A stretch of DNA of 64,000 nucleotides from Sulfobacillus acidophilus DSM 10332 (GTDB taxonomy: Bacteria; Bacillota; Sulfobacillia; Sulfobacillales; Sulfobacillaceae). The DNA lies in the NCBI GenBank assembly GCA_000237975.1, contig CP003179.1, positions 2,046,001-2,110,000 on the forward strand, written 5' to 3'. Shown here one piece after another: positions 1 through 9,419 of the stretch (the stretch's first letter is position 1; the number at the start of each line of letters is the position of its first letter). The position numbers and the translations under genes were made by a program. Below the pieces are notes generated by a model. That model saw only the letters and a list, made by a program, of their open reading frames with translations. It was not told the origin of the DNA and ran no database searches.

Positions 1-19
1 CATTCTTAAATTCAGCCAT
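1..19 (-). CDS. Start of a gene running off the left edge (MAEFKN...)
   Basis: An ATG on the minus strand at 19 is preceded by a purine-rich GGGGAGA stretch. It opens a frame MAEFKN that leaves the window. It would be the next gene after the ATPase ending at 45. Too little is visible to name it. Confidence 0.3.
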
Positions 20-44
20 CCCATTCTCCCCGTTTTGATCCACA

Positions 45-1922
45 TCACGATTCCGTTAAAAAGAACAGGGCGTCGGTCAGTCGTTCTATCGCCCTTCGAT
101 GGTTTCGAAAATAGGTGGCACGGGATACGTGAAATTGTTCGGCTAGGGATTCATGCGATCCCGCCCGTTCCACATAGTACCGATATAAAAGTTCGCGGCC
201 CTCCGGCCAATCCCCAAGGTCAGCCGAATGAAGAGCATCCAATATCCGCACCTGAAAAATCTCGGCCGAGGTAAGCCCCCATGCCTGGCCCGCTAACTGA
301 TATAAAGCCGTTTCACTTAAGGAACCGGTATCGCGAATGACGTGGAGTGCTTGCTGCACCCAATCCACCAGCCGGGTTTTGGGCGGCAGGTCGCTAAGAC
401 GGGGCTTGACGACATCTCGCGCCCAGGCGAGGTACCCGGCCGATAAGTCGAGGTGCCAGACTATGCGCCCCATTTCGATGCGTTCGTCGCGAAATCCCAT
501 CCGACGCAAATAGGCCGATAGGATTTCCCGGAGTCCGGCCGGCGTGTCGATTGCAATCTCCCACCGAACGAACGCCGTCTGAGAAAATAACGCCACCGCC
601 ATACGAAAGATATGGGGTAACGCCCACCACTCGGATAGTTCGATATCCCGAATCGTCAGACAACGCGAGGTCAAATTATGCTCCACGGTAATCCGCACCG
701 CAAAGTCGCCGTCGTTACCGTCGATTACATACTCCCTCGGCCCGGCTTTGCCGTCTTTCGGATGCCACCGACCGACTCGGCAATCCGCCTCATGGACAGG
801 AAACAGCAGGTCCTGCACCAGCGCCGTGATTTGAGCCTCATAGAGTGCCGCTCGCTCCCCGCCACTTTCCTGGATCAGGAGATTAAGCCATCGCCGACGC
901 CACCACTCCCGCGACCAAGGCCGACTAAGGCCCAAGCCTTCTTGAATCGGAGCCCGCACTTCCGGTGCGATTTGATAAATCCCCCCCGCATGCTCTATCA
1001 CGAGCGGAAACGTCATCAATTCATCCCAATGTTTTCGCACCCGGTGGGCATCCAACACCCCCGAAAGCAGCCGTCGATCAAACCACGGTACTAAACTGGC
1101 CACCGCAATCAACGTATCGACCGTGTCATGGCCCCACCCGGCGCGCCAACGGAGCCGTCGGGAGCCCCGATGCAACATCTGTTCAATCAGAAATAAAGGC
1201 AGATGCCGACCAATGCGCTTTTGCACCAACGGGTCACTCGTTTTCAACCAAACTAAGCTATGGACCAACGTTTGTAGTACTTTCGGGTTGCCCTGGGACA
1301 GTTTTGTTACGAGCGCGATATCCTCGGATTCCCGAATTCCCGCATTTCGGGCGACTTGCTCGATCTGTGGGCCGTCTAGCGGCTGAATAGTCACCGTCGA
1401 TACCCGAGAAAGCCAGTCCGCATCCCCTACCCAATGTCCGCGGACGCGATCGGATCCGGCCAATACCCAGACAATGCGGGGACTCATCAGGGGAAATACC
1501 TGTTCTCGCAACCAGCGGTCTACCGAATACCATTGGTCATAGTCGTCAAGCGCCCATATCAAGCCGCGACGGTCGGCCACTTGATTCATTTCCCGCACCA
1601 TTTCTAAGACCGTTGCCGTCGATACCGGTTCTTTCCGCAATGTCTCTAAAACCCAGCGGGCCACCCCGGCGGGAGACATCTCAACCGCATGGGCCGGCGT
1701 ATAAAGGAAATCCGCTTCCTCATGCTGCGCCCACTCTAATAACTGGCGCACGTAAAATGTTTTGCCCGATCCGGGCCCACCTGCCAGATAGACGACACGG
1801 GGTAACGCGTGACCGTTTACCGCTTCGGCCGCCCACGGAGTGGGAACCCCCCACGGATCCGCGCTCATTAACCCTGGCCGCGTCCCCGATACCACCAAGC
1901 GCCCCATCTCTAACCGCTCCAT
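45..1922 (-). CDS. P-loop ATPase with C-terminal helix-turn-helix, paralogue 1
   Basis: A 625-residue protein if it starts at the ATG at 1922, which has a near-perfect AAGGAGGT site; a longer frame to 1979 lacks one. Walker A GGPGSGKT is at residues 48-55 and a Walker B-like LIWALDDYD follows, so the N-terminal third is a AAA/STAND-type ATPase. The middle is an all-helical region without a family I recognise. The last 50 residues end in a resolvase-like helix-turn-helix with SRATYFR. The next gene is a paralogue with the same layout and the same SRATY motif. Both lie downstream of the lut genes on one strand. I infer a signal-responsive ATPase regulator; the ligand and DNA target are unknown. 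Confidence 0.75.
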   Translation of the reverse strand: MERLEMGRLVVSGTRPGLMSADPWGVPTPWAAEAVNGHALPRVVYLAGGPGSGKTFYVRQLLEWAQHEEADFLYTPAHAVEMSPAGVARWVLETLRKEPVSTATVLEMVREMNQVADRRGLIWALDDYDQWYSVDRWLREQVFPLMSPRIVWVLAGSDRVRGHWVGDADWLSRVSTVTIQPLDGPQIEQVARNAGIRESEDIALVTKLSQGNPKVLQTLVHSLVWLKTSDPLVQKRIGRHLPLFLIEQMLHRGSRRLRWRAGWGHDTVDTLIAVASLVPWFDRRLLSGVLDAHRVRKHWDELMTFPLVIEHAGGIYQIAPEVRAPIQEGLGLSRPWSREWWRRRWLNLLIQESGGERAALYEAQITALVQDLLFPVHEADCRVGRWHPKDGKAGPREYVIDGNDGDFAVRITVEHNLTSRCLTIRDIELSEWWALPHIFRMAVALFSQTAFVRWEIAIDTPAGLREILSAYLRRMGFRDERIEMGRIVWHLDLSAGYLAWARDVVKPRLSDLPPKTRLVDWVQQALHVIRDTGSLSETALYQLAGQAWGLTSAEIFQVRILDALHSADLGDWPEGRELLYRYYVERAGSHESLAEQFHVSRATYFRNHRRAIERLTDALFFLTES

Positions 1923-2000
1923 CGGTACCTCCTTCCAAACCGTCCGTATGTGCGACGACGGCATTGGAACCCGATACATGCCGAATACCCCACAAAGATC

Positions 2001-2019
2001 TAGTAGTTTTCAACTACTA
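2001..2019. promoter_or_regulatory. 8-bp inverted repeat upstream of ATPase 1
   Basis: TAGTAGTT and AACTACTA are separated by 3 bases in the gap between the two ATPase genes, about 80 bp upstream of the 1922 start. It could be an operator, possibly for one of the flanking helix-turn-helix proteins. A second dyad, CGTCTCA/TGAGACG at 2056-2076, overlaps the stop of the upstream gene. Neither is followed by a T-run, so they do not look like terminators. Confidence 0.35.
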
Positions 2020-2059
2020 TTGTACCGAGTGGTTTTGCGGAAACTGTCTCAGATCCGTC

Positions 2060-4081
2060 TCAAGTTGGCTGAGACGAGGAGGGAGGGTGCATGCGAAGCC
2101 AAGCGGCTAATTGCCCCGTCGCTTGTTGCAGGCGGCGATAATATGTCGCGCGGCTGATATGAAAGGTTTCTTCCACCGTACGGGAATCCCGTGGAGAGCG
2201 GAGGTAGGCATACTCCAACAACGCTCCCGGCGTTGTGGACCGGGAGTGGTTTTTGAGTGCCTGAATGCCTTGACGAAGCCACGCCTCCGCCTCGACGGCG
2301 GTTAGGCCATAAAGGAGGCAAAAGCGCGAATAGGTCAGGCGCCGGCGATCCGGTAGCGCCCGCAGAGCGGAGATCACGTCGTCGTCCGTCAATTGGGTCC
2401 ACGAGAAACCGGCACGGTCCAGGCCGACCATCTGTTGAACCCAATGAATCACCCGCTCTCCCCGCCAATCGAGGGCATAGAGGACTTCCGACGCGTCGGC
2501 GTGCGTCACCGGAAAGGGATAGGGTTCGAACCCGAGACTCGCCAACAAAGTTTTGAGAGCGGGATTTTGGGCTAGTACTAACGCCCGGCGGCCGAAGTGA
2601 AGCGACAAGGTATGCCGAATAATGAGGCCGATTAAATCCCGCCGACTTAACCCGTCGAGGGGCGAAAGCCCGACCGCCACACTCAATAGCGTGTCGGCCT
2701 TCTCCCGCTCACACGCCGTAATCCCTAAGGGCGACTGAAGTAACTGCCGGACAAAGCCTGGGGAGAATTCCGCCAATAGCTCCAAGGTTTCCCGATAGAG
2801 CCAAACCGACGCATGAAGCGCCAGTGCCCGACCTTCCGTATTCCGGACGACCCGAATCATTTCCGGAAATAAGGCGCCCAGCCGGGTCAATAACGCCACG
2901 CTCGCGGCCGGTTCCAACGGCAAGCTTTGACGTCCCCAATTGGTCAATAGTGCCGGGAGGTCCTGAAGGTCTTCCGGGCGATAGCCGGTCAGGATGACGT
3001 CGTGACGGGGGGCGGCTAAATCGGCATAAGACGAGGCGTGTTGAAGACGATCCCGGACAATCCCTAAAAGACTTTCCGCAATGCGTACTTGTCGGGCCGG
3101 GGGCGAGCGATACCATTCTTCCAGTAATATGGCCGCGGCCCGATTTTGCATCCGTCGGTAGGTATCGGGCTCCCGCCAGAAAAAATCCTGCCGGAAAAAG
3201 TCATGGACCGCGTCATGTAACGAAACCAACCGGTCGGCGGTCTCTCTCACGAAAGAAAGACGCTTCAGCTGCTGCACTTCTGCGGCGGGTATCGCCCGAC
3301 CTAAGATGGCCTCTAACGTCGACAGGGGAACGTCCAAAACCAAACTTAACGCATCGACACACTCGTAAATCGCATCGTTCGGTATCTCCCGAAAGACCCG
3401 TTCGATAAAGGGTTCCAAGAGCCACTGGGATCGTTCCGCCGGCACACTTTTTTCCCAACTAGGCCAGATATCGGCCAACACGGCCAACATGAGGGGATTT
3501 CCGTGCGTGATTTGGTAGGCGTCCTCCACCCGTTCGGGAGTAAGACCCCGTGCCGAAAGAAATGCGGCGGTTTCGTGCACATCAAAGGCCTCTAGGCGAA
3601 ATTCCCGGAAGTGCGCCGATAAAAAGGGATCCCGCTCCCAATGCGCTAAAGGATTGGTGCGGGCGGCCGCAACGATCAGAATTTGATGGACCGGCACCAC
3701 ATGGCGAAACCGTTCCTCCATCCAATCGCCGATGTCGGCCCAAGCCTCAAAATTATCGATGGCCACGATTAATTTCTCATGACCCAGTGCCCGTCGTCCA
3801 TTTAAGAGTCGGGTGGTGAGTGGTCCGAGCGCTCGTAATACGTCCACGGGGGTTTTGCCGGTAATGCGTGCATCAAGCCAGACAACCCGAAGATCGGGCC
3901 GGCGAATCGATGCCAGCCACTGTAAAAAGGTCGATTTACCGAGTCCCGCCGGCCCTGTCACCACGAGCCACATCGTCGCCGGGCGGGGAGCCTGAAGCCA
4001 ACGCCAAACCCATTCACGCTCATCCGTTCGCCCCACCAAGGATTGGTCACGGCGCTGAAACTCATTGGGATTCAGGTTCAT
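2060..4081 (-). CDS. P-loop ATPase with C-terminal helix-turn-helix, paralogue 2
   Basis: 673 residues from the ATG at 4081, which follows GGAGGAATTC. An N-terminal VGRTDERE box and Walker A GPAGLGKS (residues 43-50) mark an AAA_16/STAND-type ATPase; IVAIDNFEAW is the Walker B region. A helical middle part follows, and the C-terminus carries a helix-turn-helix with SRATYYRRL, matching the neighbour at 45-1922. It begins only 36 bp after lutC, so it may be co-transcribed with the lactate genes and might control them, but that is inference. Alternative: a phage- or defence-type STAND protein, though nothing else here points to defence. Confidence 0.75.
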   Translation of the reverse strand: MNLNPNEFQRRDQSLVGRTDEREWVWRWLQAPRPATMWLVVTGPAGLGKSTFLQWLASIRRPDLRVVWLDARITGKTPVDVLRALGPLTTRLLNGRRALGHEKLIVAIDNFEAWADIGDWMEERFRHVVPVHQILIVAAARTNPLAHWERDPFLSAHFREFRLEAFDVHETAAFLSARGLTPERVEDAYQITHGNPLMLAVLADIWPSWEKSVPAERSQWLLEPFIERVFREIPNDAIYECVDALSLVLDVPLSTLEAILGRAIPAAEVQQLKRLSFVRETADRLVSLHDAVHDFFRQDFFWREPDTYRRMQNRAAAILLEEWYRSPPARQVRIAESLLGIVRDRLQHASSYADLAAPRHDVILTGYRPEDLQDLPALLTNWGRQSLPLEPAASVALLTRLGALFPEMIRVVRNTEGRALALHASVWLYRETLELLAEFSPGFVRQLLQSPLGITACEREKADTLLSVAVGLSPLDGLSRRDLIGLIIRHTLSLHFGRRALVLAQNPALKTLLASLGFEPYPFPVTHADASEVLYALDWRGERVIHWVQQMVGLDRAGFSWTQLTDDDVISALRALPDRRRLTYSRFCLLYGLTAVEAEAWLRQGIQALKNHSRSTTPGALLEYAYLRSPRDSRTVEETFHISRATYYRRLQQATGQLAAWLRMHPPSSSQPT

Positions 4082-4109
4082 GAATTCCTCCGTCTCCGGC
4101 AACCGGCCG

Positions 4110-4128
4110 AAGCCCCCTTAAGGGGCTT
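4110..4128. other. GC-rich hairpin at the lutC stop
   Basis: AAGCCCC and GGGGCTT flank a 5-base loop that includes the lutC stop codon. There is no T-run after it on the minus strand, so it is at best a weak attenuator or an mRNA processing structure between lutC and the ATPase gene. Confidence 0.3.
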
Positions 4129-4684
4129 GGGCGGTCCCATCAATGACGACCGTCAAGCGTTTGGGCCCATGGACGCCCAAAATCAGTTCGCCTTCAATGT
4201 CGGCGGTCATACTGGGCCCCGAAACCAATTTCACCAGCGGCGGTTTGGTCGTGCCGTAATTTTCCTGAAATAACCGATCGAGCCCGTCTTTTAAGGACGA
4301 CACCACCTGGCTTTGACGCACCAGCACCACATGCACCGGCGGTAGGAGACTGGGCCATAACGGCGTCGCGTCCGTCCCGTAAAGGACCAACGTTCCGGTA
4401 TCGGCCGCCGCCCAGGCCACGCCCGTGACTCCGACCGTGATCGCGTCCCGGTCGTGGGGCGCCTTTTCGACAGGAACCGGCCAGGTCGCCTCGATAATCG
4501 GGTGCCAAAAAGCGGGGTCGGGGATCCATCCGCCGGCTCGCCCCGTCCCCTCGGCCACGGGTTTTACGCCGGTCTCCCAAATCGTCGAGAACGCCGCAGT
4601 CAACTGAGACGGGCTATTCCCATAAAAAACGTCGGCACCGGCCTTTTCTAGTCGGCTGATTAGGTCTTTTACCGCTTCATCCAT
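4118..4684 (-). CDS. lutC: Lactate utilization protein LutC
   Basis: 188 residues, DUF162/LutC family. The start at 4684 overlaps the end of lutB, a sign of translational coupling, and has a GAGGG site; an upstream extension to 4780 would run deep into lutB. Family features visible are the central GVTGVAWAAADTGTLV stretch and the C-terminal GPSMTADIEGELILGVHGP. LutABC proteins form a cytoplasmic iron-sulfur complex that oxidises L-lactate to pyruvate. It is the last lut gene and is followed closely by the ATPase regulators. Confidence 0.92.
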   Translation of the reverse strand: MDEAVKDLISRLEKAGADVFYGNSPSQLTAAFSTIWETGVKPVAEGTGRAGGWIPDPAFWHPIIEATWPVPVEKAPHDRDAITVGVTGVAWAAADTGTLVLYGTDATPLWPSLLPPVHVVLVRQSQVVSSLKDGLDRLFQENYGTTKPPLVKLVSGPSMTADIEGELILGVHGPKRLTVVIDGTAQAP

Positions 4685-6128
4685 GCCGGGTCCCTCTTTC
4701 CCGGGTGCGCTGCCACCATTCATGAAAGGTTTCGTCCGCCACCGTCGGCATGGTTCGGGTCTGAAACCATCCGCCGGCAAATCCGGGCGCTCCCACTAAA
4801 CGCCCCTGGCGTCGATAAAATTTTTGGCCCAAGCGGGCAAACCGAACGGAACGGCGGTAACCGGCCGGCGAGGCCCACCATTGGGCCCACAGGCGATAAC
4901 TGGCCGCTTGGGTCCGCGGCACCCCGCCCCGTTTCACCTTGTCTGTCCTCAGCGATACGATCATGCGGGGCAAATCAATCCCCATCGGACAAATTTCTCC
5001 GCAGGCATGACAGAGGGTACACGCCACCGACGGCAACTCGGACCCCGTGGCCCATTGGCTTAAGGCCGGCGTTTCCACAACCCCGATGGGTCCCGGATAG
5101 ACGCTACCGTACGCGTGCCCGCCAAGCTGGCGAAACACCGGGCAGGCGTTAAGACATGCCCCGCAACGAATACAGGCCAACGCATCCTGATAGGGGGTAC
5201 CCCGCAGGGATAATCGCCCATTATCCACCAACACGACATACCACGCTTCCGGCCCCTCGGTTTGCCCGGGCCGCCGCGGGCCTTGAATGAGGGTCGTGTA
5301 CGAGGAGAGTCGGCGGCCGACCCCGCTTAAAGCCGGTTGGGTGACCGCGGCTTGGAAATCTTCCCATCGCGGCAACAATTTTTCGACCCCAATCACGCTG
5401 ATGAGGACTCGCGGTAGTGTCGTCACCATATCGGCGTTGCCTTCATTGGTAATCAGCACCACGGTGCCGGTTTCGGCAACCAAAAAGTTACCGCCGGTAA
5501 TCCCTGCATCCGCCTGTAAAAATTCCTGTCGCAACCGTTGACGGGCATACGCGGTGAGATCGGCGGTGTCTTCGGAGACCGGGGGACTTATCCCCTCCCG
5601 GCGCGCATCCTCGTCAAACAGGCGCCGAATCTGGGCACGGTTTTTGTGAGCCGCCGGCGCCAAAATATGGGACGGTTTTTCCCCGGCCAATTGAATGATA
5701 AATTCGCCTAAATCGGTTTCCCGCACCTTGACACCGGCCTCTAGGAGCCGGTCATTCAATTCCAGCTCTTCGGTGAGCATCGATTTACTTTTAATCACGG
5801 TCTTCACCTGATGCTGGCGTAAAATGGCCGTCACCCGTTCAACCGCCTCGTCGGCCGTTGTCGCCACGTACGTCACGGCCCCGTTTCGTTCCAGCGCTTG
5901 CCGAGCCTCGGTCAAAAGCTCCGGTAAGCGCCGAATGACCTCGCGTTTAGCCGCTAACGCGTGCCGGCGAGCTTCCTCTCCCGGCGGATATTGCGCATAA
6001 GCGTCCCGTTTGGCTTGGGTAAACCGGCGCGTTACCACCCCGATGGTGTGACGCATCGTGCCGTCGGCCAACGCCCGGTCCCGCCGAATAGGCCAGGGAG
6101 TTTTATCCGCCGGTAATTGTCCCCCCAT
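4677..6128 (-). CDS. lutB: Lactate utilization iron-sulfur protein LutB
   Basis: 483 residues, normal for LutB. The N-terminal two thirds are the LutB/LutC-like domain with GITGGNFLVAETGTVV. Two 4Fe-4S ferredoxin motifs follow: CIRCGACLNACP and CTLCHACGEICP. The C-terminus is the usual LutB tail. The start directly abuts the stop of lutA and the end overlaps lutC, so the three are one translational unit. Role: electron-transfer subunit of the L-lactate-oxidising LutABC complex. Confidence 0.95.
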   Translation of the reverse strand: MGGQLPADKTPWPIRRDRALADGTMRHTIGVVTRRFTQAKRDAYAQYPPGEEARRHALAAKREVIRRLPELLTEARQALERNGAVTYVATTADEAVERVTAILRQHQVKTVIKSKSMLTEELELNDRLLEAGVKVRETDLGEFIIQLAGEKPSHILAPAAHKNRAQIRRLFDEDARREGISPPVSEDTADLTAYARQRLRQEFLQADAGITGGNFLVAETGTVVLITNEGNADMVTTLPRVLISVIGVEKLLPRWEDFQAAVTQPALSGVGRRLSSYTTLIQGPRRPGQTEGPEAWYVVLVDNGRLSLRGTPYQDALACIRCGACLNACPVFRQLGGHAYGSVYPGPIGVVETPALSQWATGSELPSVACTLCHACGEICPMGIDLPRMIVSLRTDKVKRGGVPRTQAASYRLWAQWWASPAGYRRSVRFARLGQKFYRRQGRLVGAPGFAGGWFQTRTMPTVADETFHEWWQRTRERGTRHG

Positions 6129-6923
6129 TTACTCGTCACCCCCCGCCGGCGGCCATTGACCGGTCTCCGCGGCATCCACGACTTCCGCCAAGTACCAAAC
6201 CGGCGCCGGCCGGCCCAAAAAGTCCCGCCGCCCCGCTAAATGCAACAAACACCCGAGGTCGGCCCCGGTAACCCCCGAAGCTCCCGCCGCCAAAAACGGC
6301 TCAAAACTTGCCCATTTGGCATCGGCCAACGCGGCGGCCACGACCGGCTCGGTGATACTCGAGGTCCCGCCGAATCCACAACAATCGTCTGCCGTGTCCG
6401 GCTCTTCCGGGGATATGTGGGCGGCAATCAAGGCATCACGCGATGACCGCGTGTCTTTTAGGAGTCGCCGCATATGGCAACCGACATGGTGAACCACGGC
6501 AGCCGTCGGATCCGCCGGTTGCGGATCCGGGTGGGAGTGGGTCTTGAGCCATTGGCTGAATTCCACCACGCGTCGTCCGATCGCCTCCGCCCGTGTACGC
6601 CAGGCATCGACCGATTCGCCGCGTTCGGCGGCATCTTCGGCCAAAAGATCGGGATATTCGTGAATCACCATGGCGGCACACGATCCGGAGAGCATGACGA
6701 CCGGCTCCGGCGACCTTTCAAACACCTCGATAAAATGACGCGCCAGCGCGGCCGCTTCCCGACGATAACCGGCATTATAACTAAATTGCCCACAACACGT
6801 TTGGTCGGCCGGAAACCGCACCGTCGCGCCGCGCCGTTCCAACACCCGCAAAGCGGCTTGCCCGGCTTGGGGCCGGAAAAGATCGATGAGACAGGTCACA
6901 CATAATTGCACGTCCGATGCCAT
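6129..6923 (-). CDS. lutA: Lactate utilization protein LutA (CCG domain)
   Basis: 264 residues with the duplicated cysteine-rich CCG domains of the heterodisulfide-reductase/GlpC family: TCCGQF in the first half and DDCCGFGG in the second, each preceded by an upstream Cys (CVTCL, HVGCH). These ligate the iron-sulfur cofactor of LutA. First gene of lutABC, 12 bp downstream of the fumarylacetoacetase-family gene, so probably in the same transcript. Confidence 0.93.
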   Translation of the reverse strand: MASDVQLCVTCLIDLFRPQAGQAALRVLERRGATVRFPADQTCCGQFSYNAGYRREAAALARHFIEVFERSPEPVVMLSGSCAAMVIHEYPDLLAEDAAERGESVDAWRTRAEAIGRRVVEFSQWLKTHSHPDPQPADPTAAVVHHVGCHMRRLLKDTRSSRDALIAAHISPEEPDTADDCCGFGGTSSITEPVVAAALADAKWASFEPFLAAGASGVTGADLGCLLHLAGRRDFLGRPAPVWYLAEVVDAAETGQWPPAGGDE

Positions 6924-6935
6924 GCTTTGGCCTCC

Positions 6936-7823
6936 CTAAAGCGCGGGTCCGATCGTGGTGGTCAGTTGCCCAAGTCCGCTGATTTCGACGGTGAATTCGT
7001 CTCCCGCCTTTAACCATTCCCGTTCATTTTCCGGACGGCCTAAAATCACCCCTTCAGGCGTGCCGGTGAAAATCACGTCGCCCGCCTCCAACGTCATATA
7101 ACGGGAAATATAGGAAACCAACTCCGCACAGGAGAAAATCATTTCTCGGGTGTTGGAATGCTGGACGACACGGCCGTTTAAGCGGCCGCTAATTTCCAGC
7201 TGGTCGGGGTCGGGAATTTCGTCCCGGGTTACCAAATACGGCCCCATCGGACCAAAACCGTCGAGCCCTTTCCCCAAAAGCCATTGCCCGGTGCGAAATT
7301 GCAAATCGCGCGCCGACAGGTCGTTCCCGTTCATATATCCGAGGACGTAGTGAAGCGCGTCGTCGACCGAGACGTTCCGACAACGCCGCCCCATGACCAG
7401 GACCAATTCGGCTTCATAGTCGATTTGTTCGGCGCCGACGGGCGGATGGACCAGGGCGCGTTGGCCGACGACGGCGTTTTGATATTTATTGAACAAGACG
7501 GGGTATTCCGGAATGGCTTGTCGCGCCTCGATAGCATGGGGGCGATAGTTGAGACCGACACACAAAATTTTTCCCGGACGCGGCACGGGCGCAAGCCACT
7601 TATCCGGCTCCGGATCCGGTTCCGCCCGGTGACTGAAAAGCCATTGGCCGACTTGCTCAAGGCCGGTCAAGGCTTCGTGGCCGAAACGAAGAACCCGATC
7701 CATCGTCCACCGTTCGTCGCCGTATCCCATCCCCTTTCGAAGCCGGGCTACCTGATACGCGCCCTGGTCGGTCACCAAAAAAAGTTCTTCTTGATTATGT
7801 AGGATACCGCTCGCCAATTTCAC
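6936..7823 (-). CDS. Fumarylacetoacetate hydrolase family protein
   Basis: 295 residues if it starts at the GTG at 7823 (KLASGIL, the usual beginning of this family); a GTG at 7880 would add 19 atypical residues. The conserved core is visible: GLNYRPHA, the metal-binding acids in DYEAELVLVMG, GYMNGNDLSARDLQ, and FTGTPEGV near the C-terminus. Members hydrolyse or decarboxylate 2-oxo-diacids in catechol, homoprotocatechuate or tyrosine degradation; the exact substrate is not decidable. Lead gene of a likely operon with lutABC, suggesting use of organic acids that end in pyruvate. Confidence 0.88.
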   Translation of the reverse strand: MKLASGILHNQEELFLVTDQGAYQVARLRKGMGYGDERWTMDRVLRFGHEALTGLEQVGQWLFSHRAEPDPEPDKWLAPVPRPGKILCVGLNYRPHAIEARQAIPEYPVLFNKYQNAVVGQRALVHPPVGAEQIDYEAELVLVMGRRCRNVSVDDALHYVLGYMNGNDLSARDLQFRTGQWLLGKGLDGFGPMGPYLVTRDEIPDPDQLEISGRLNGRVVQHSNTREMIFSCAELVSYISRYMTLEAGDVIFTGTPEGVILGRPENEREWLKAGDEFTVEISGLGQLTTTIGPAL

Positions 7824-8281
7824 TTCATCACATCTCCCGTCCAAGGCGCGACCGTTCGCCGCCCGCCGAAATGTTGCCACATGTGGCGGATTGAGACACC
7901 GCCGGTCTCGGGCCGATGCGAGCCCTTCGCCGAAGAGGGCTAAAAAGGTCGTGTCTCCCCCGTCGGAACTCTCAAAAAGGGATTGGCATTCGCCCGATAA
8001 TGATTTTTATAGGAATATGATGGATTACTTTAACTCTGTCTGTCAAACGAAAGCCCAAGCCGCACGGGCTAAAGGGTCGCCCTCCCTAACCGGCCGTGGA
8101 TCGGCGACCCGCGGGATATGACATGAACGAGTGCTCCGGCCGCCTTTCTCTGGACATAAGGACCGACATCGTCCATGCTATGACTAAGTCACGGCCATCG
8201 ACGGTGACCCGCCAACCTATAACGGGTCGAACTCCCGCCTCGCCGAATCCGGACAACCCCTTTTAAAGAGGAGGGCTTTTC
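7824..8281. other. Intergenic region between divergent genes
   Basis: 458 bp without a convincing gene. A 76-codon plus-strand frame from a TTG at 7891 has no ribosome site. An imperfect hairpin (AGCCCT/AGGGCT) lies at 7921-7941. A minus-strand TTGACA at 8046-8041 and AT-rich DNA around 8001-8040 suggest the promoter of the fumarylacetoacetase-lut operon, but I see no clean -10 at proper spacing. Confidence 0.4.
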
Positions 8282-8974
8282 ATGGACTTCCGTCATATCC
8301 CCGGTGATCAAGGACTTTATCCCGACGCCGTGGTGCCCTATACCGTCACCGGAGAATTGGTCCCGATATTGGATTTTGCGCTCGAAAAGTCGCATGCCGT
8401 CTATTTTGAACACTACATCCTGCTTTACCGCGAGCCTTCGGTCAAATTGACCGCCGGAATGCCCAAAGGTGCGTTCAAGCGCCTGATTGGGCAAATGCCG
8501 GTGATATTGGCCAAGGCGGAAGGTCCGGGCCACCTCGCGGTCAGCCGGGACGGTCCCGGAGCCGTGGTGGGGATTCCTTTAAGTCCCGGTCAGCGGTTGG
8601 ACGTCCGGGAACACCAGTTTTTGGCGGCGTCGGCCACGATTCGCTATACCTTCACCCGAGTTCGCGGCATTGCCAACCTCCTCTGGGGCGGCAGCGGCTA
8701 TTTCATGGATTCGTTTGAGGCCGACCGCCAAGCGGGAATCGTCTGGATTCATGTTTACGGTAATTTGACCGAAGTGACCCTCGGGCCCCGAGATGTGCTG
8801 GATGTGGAACCCGGAGCCTGGTGCTATAAAGACGCGTCGGTGCGGATGACCACCGTGCCGGTCAATATCGCCACCGGCCTTTTCGCCAGCACATCCTTTA
8901 CCCTAAACCGCTTTCAAGGTCCGGGGCGTCTCGGTATTCAATCCTTGGCCGTCCATCTGGCCACCGACGAATAA
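8282..8974 (+). CDS. AIM24 family protein
   Basis: 230 residues behind a strong AGAGGAGGG site. The repeated beta-strand pattern, WGGSGYFMDSF and GPRDVLDVEPGAWCYKD match the AIM24/TerD-like beta-sandwich family (mitochondrial AIM24 homologues, widespread in bacteria). Biochemical role is not established. No signal peptide or membrane segment, so cytosolic. It stands alone upstream of the blaI-type regulator. Confidence 0.85.
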   Translation: MDFRHIPGDQGLYPDAVVPYTVTGELVPILDFALEKSHAVYFEHYILLYREPSVKLTAGMPKGAFKRLIGQMPVILAKAEGPGHLAVSRDGPGAVVGIPLSPGQRLDVREHQFLAASATIRYTFTRVRGIANLLWGGSGYFMDSFEADRQAGIVWIHVYGNLTEVTLGPRDVLDVEPGAWCYKDASVRMTTVPVNIATGLFASTSFTLNRFQGPGRLGIQSLAVHLATDE

Positions 8975-9047
8975 CCTGAGTTCCCACGTAGAAGGCCCAT
9001 ATGATACGGTAAGAGAAACATGACTTTCTTCGGGTGAGGGCGTTGAC

Positions 9048-9419
9048 ATGGAAAAAGGGGCACTTCGGGAACGGGTGTTACTGATTGTACAAGAGCGGGG
9101 GGCGGTCACGGCAACCGAGGTCTGGCAAGATATCCGCCAGCATCACCCCCTGTCCTTGAATACCGTGCAAACGGTGTTAAACCGATTGGTGCAAGACCGG
9201 ATTTTGACGCGGGACGTCTCCCGTCGCCCCTCCCGGTATCGCCTGAATCCGGCCGATGAGGTCCAACGCCGACAGGCCCACAAGACGGCGTTGGAATTGT
9301 CGACCCAGGTCGGGCCGGCCGGGTTAACCCACTTTGTCGAGTCGCTGGAAACCCTCAACCCGGAGTTGGTTCAACGGTTGGAACGGTTGTTGGCGGCCCG
9401 GCGGCAGGACCAGACATGA
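9048..9419 (+). CDS. BlaI/MecI-type winged-helix repressor
   Basis: 123 residues, the usual size. The N-terminal winged helix (TATEVWQDIRQ ... LSLNTVQTVLNRLVQDRIL) is typical of BlaI/MecI; the C-terminal half is the helical dimerisation arm normally cut by the BlaR1 sensor protease. The stop overlaps the ATG of the next gene in an ATGA, so the M56 protein is translationally coupled, exactly the blaI-blaR1 arrangement. The likely operator is the palindrome at 10270-10290. No beta-lactamase is visible, so the regulated target here is the downstream lipoprotein. Confidence 0.88.
   Translation: MEKGALRERVLLIVQERGAVTATEVWQDIRQHHPLSLNTVQTVLNRLVQDRILTRDVSRRPSRYRLNPADEVQRRQAHKTALELSTQVGPAGLTHFVESLETLNPELVQRLERLLAARRQDQT

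Noticed and set aside
7891-8121. 76-codon plus-strand frame in the intergenic region
   Set aside because: TTG start, no ribosome site, low-complexity basic composition, no coupling to the downstream gene.
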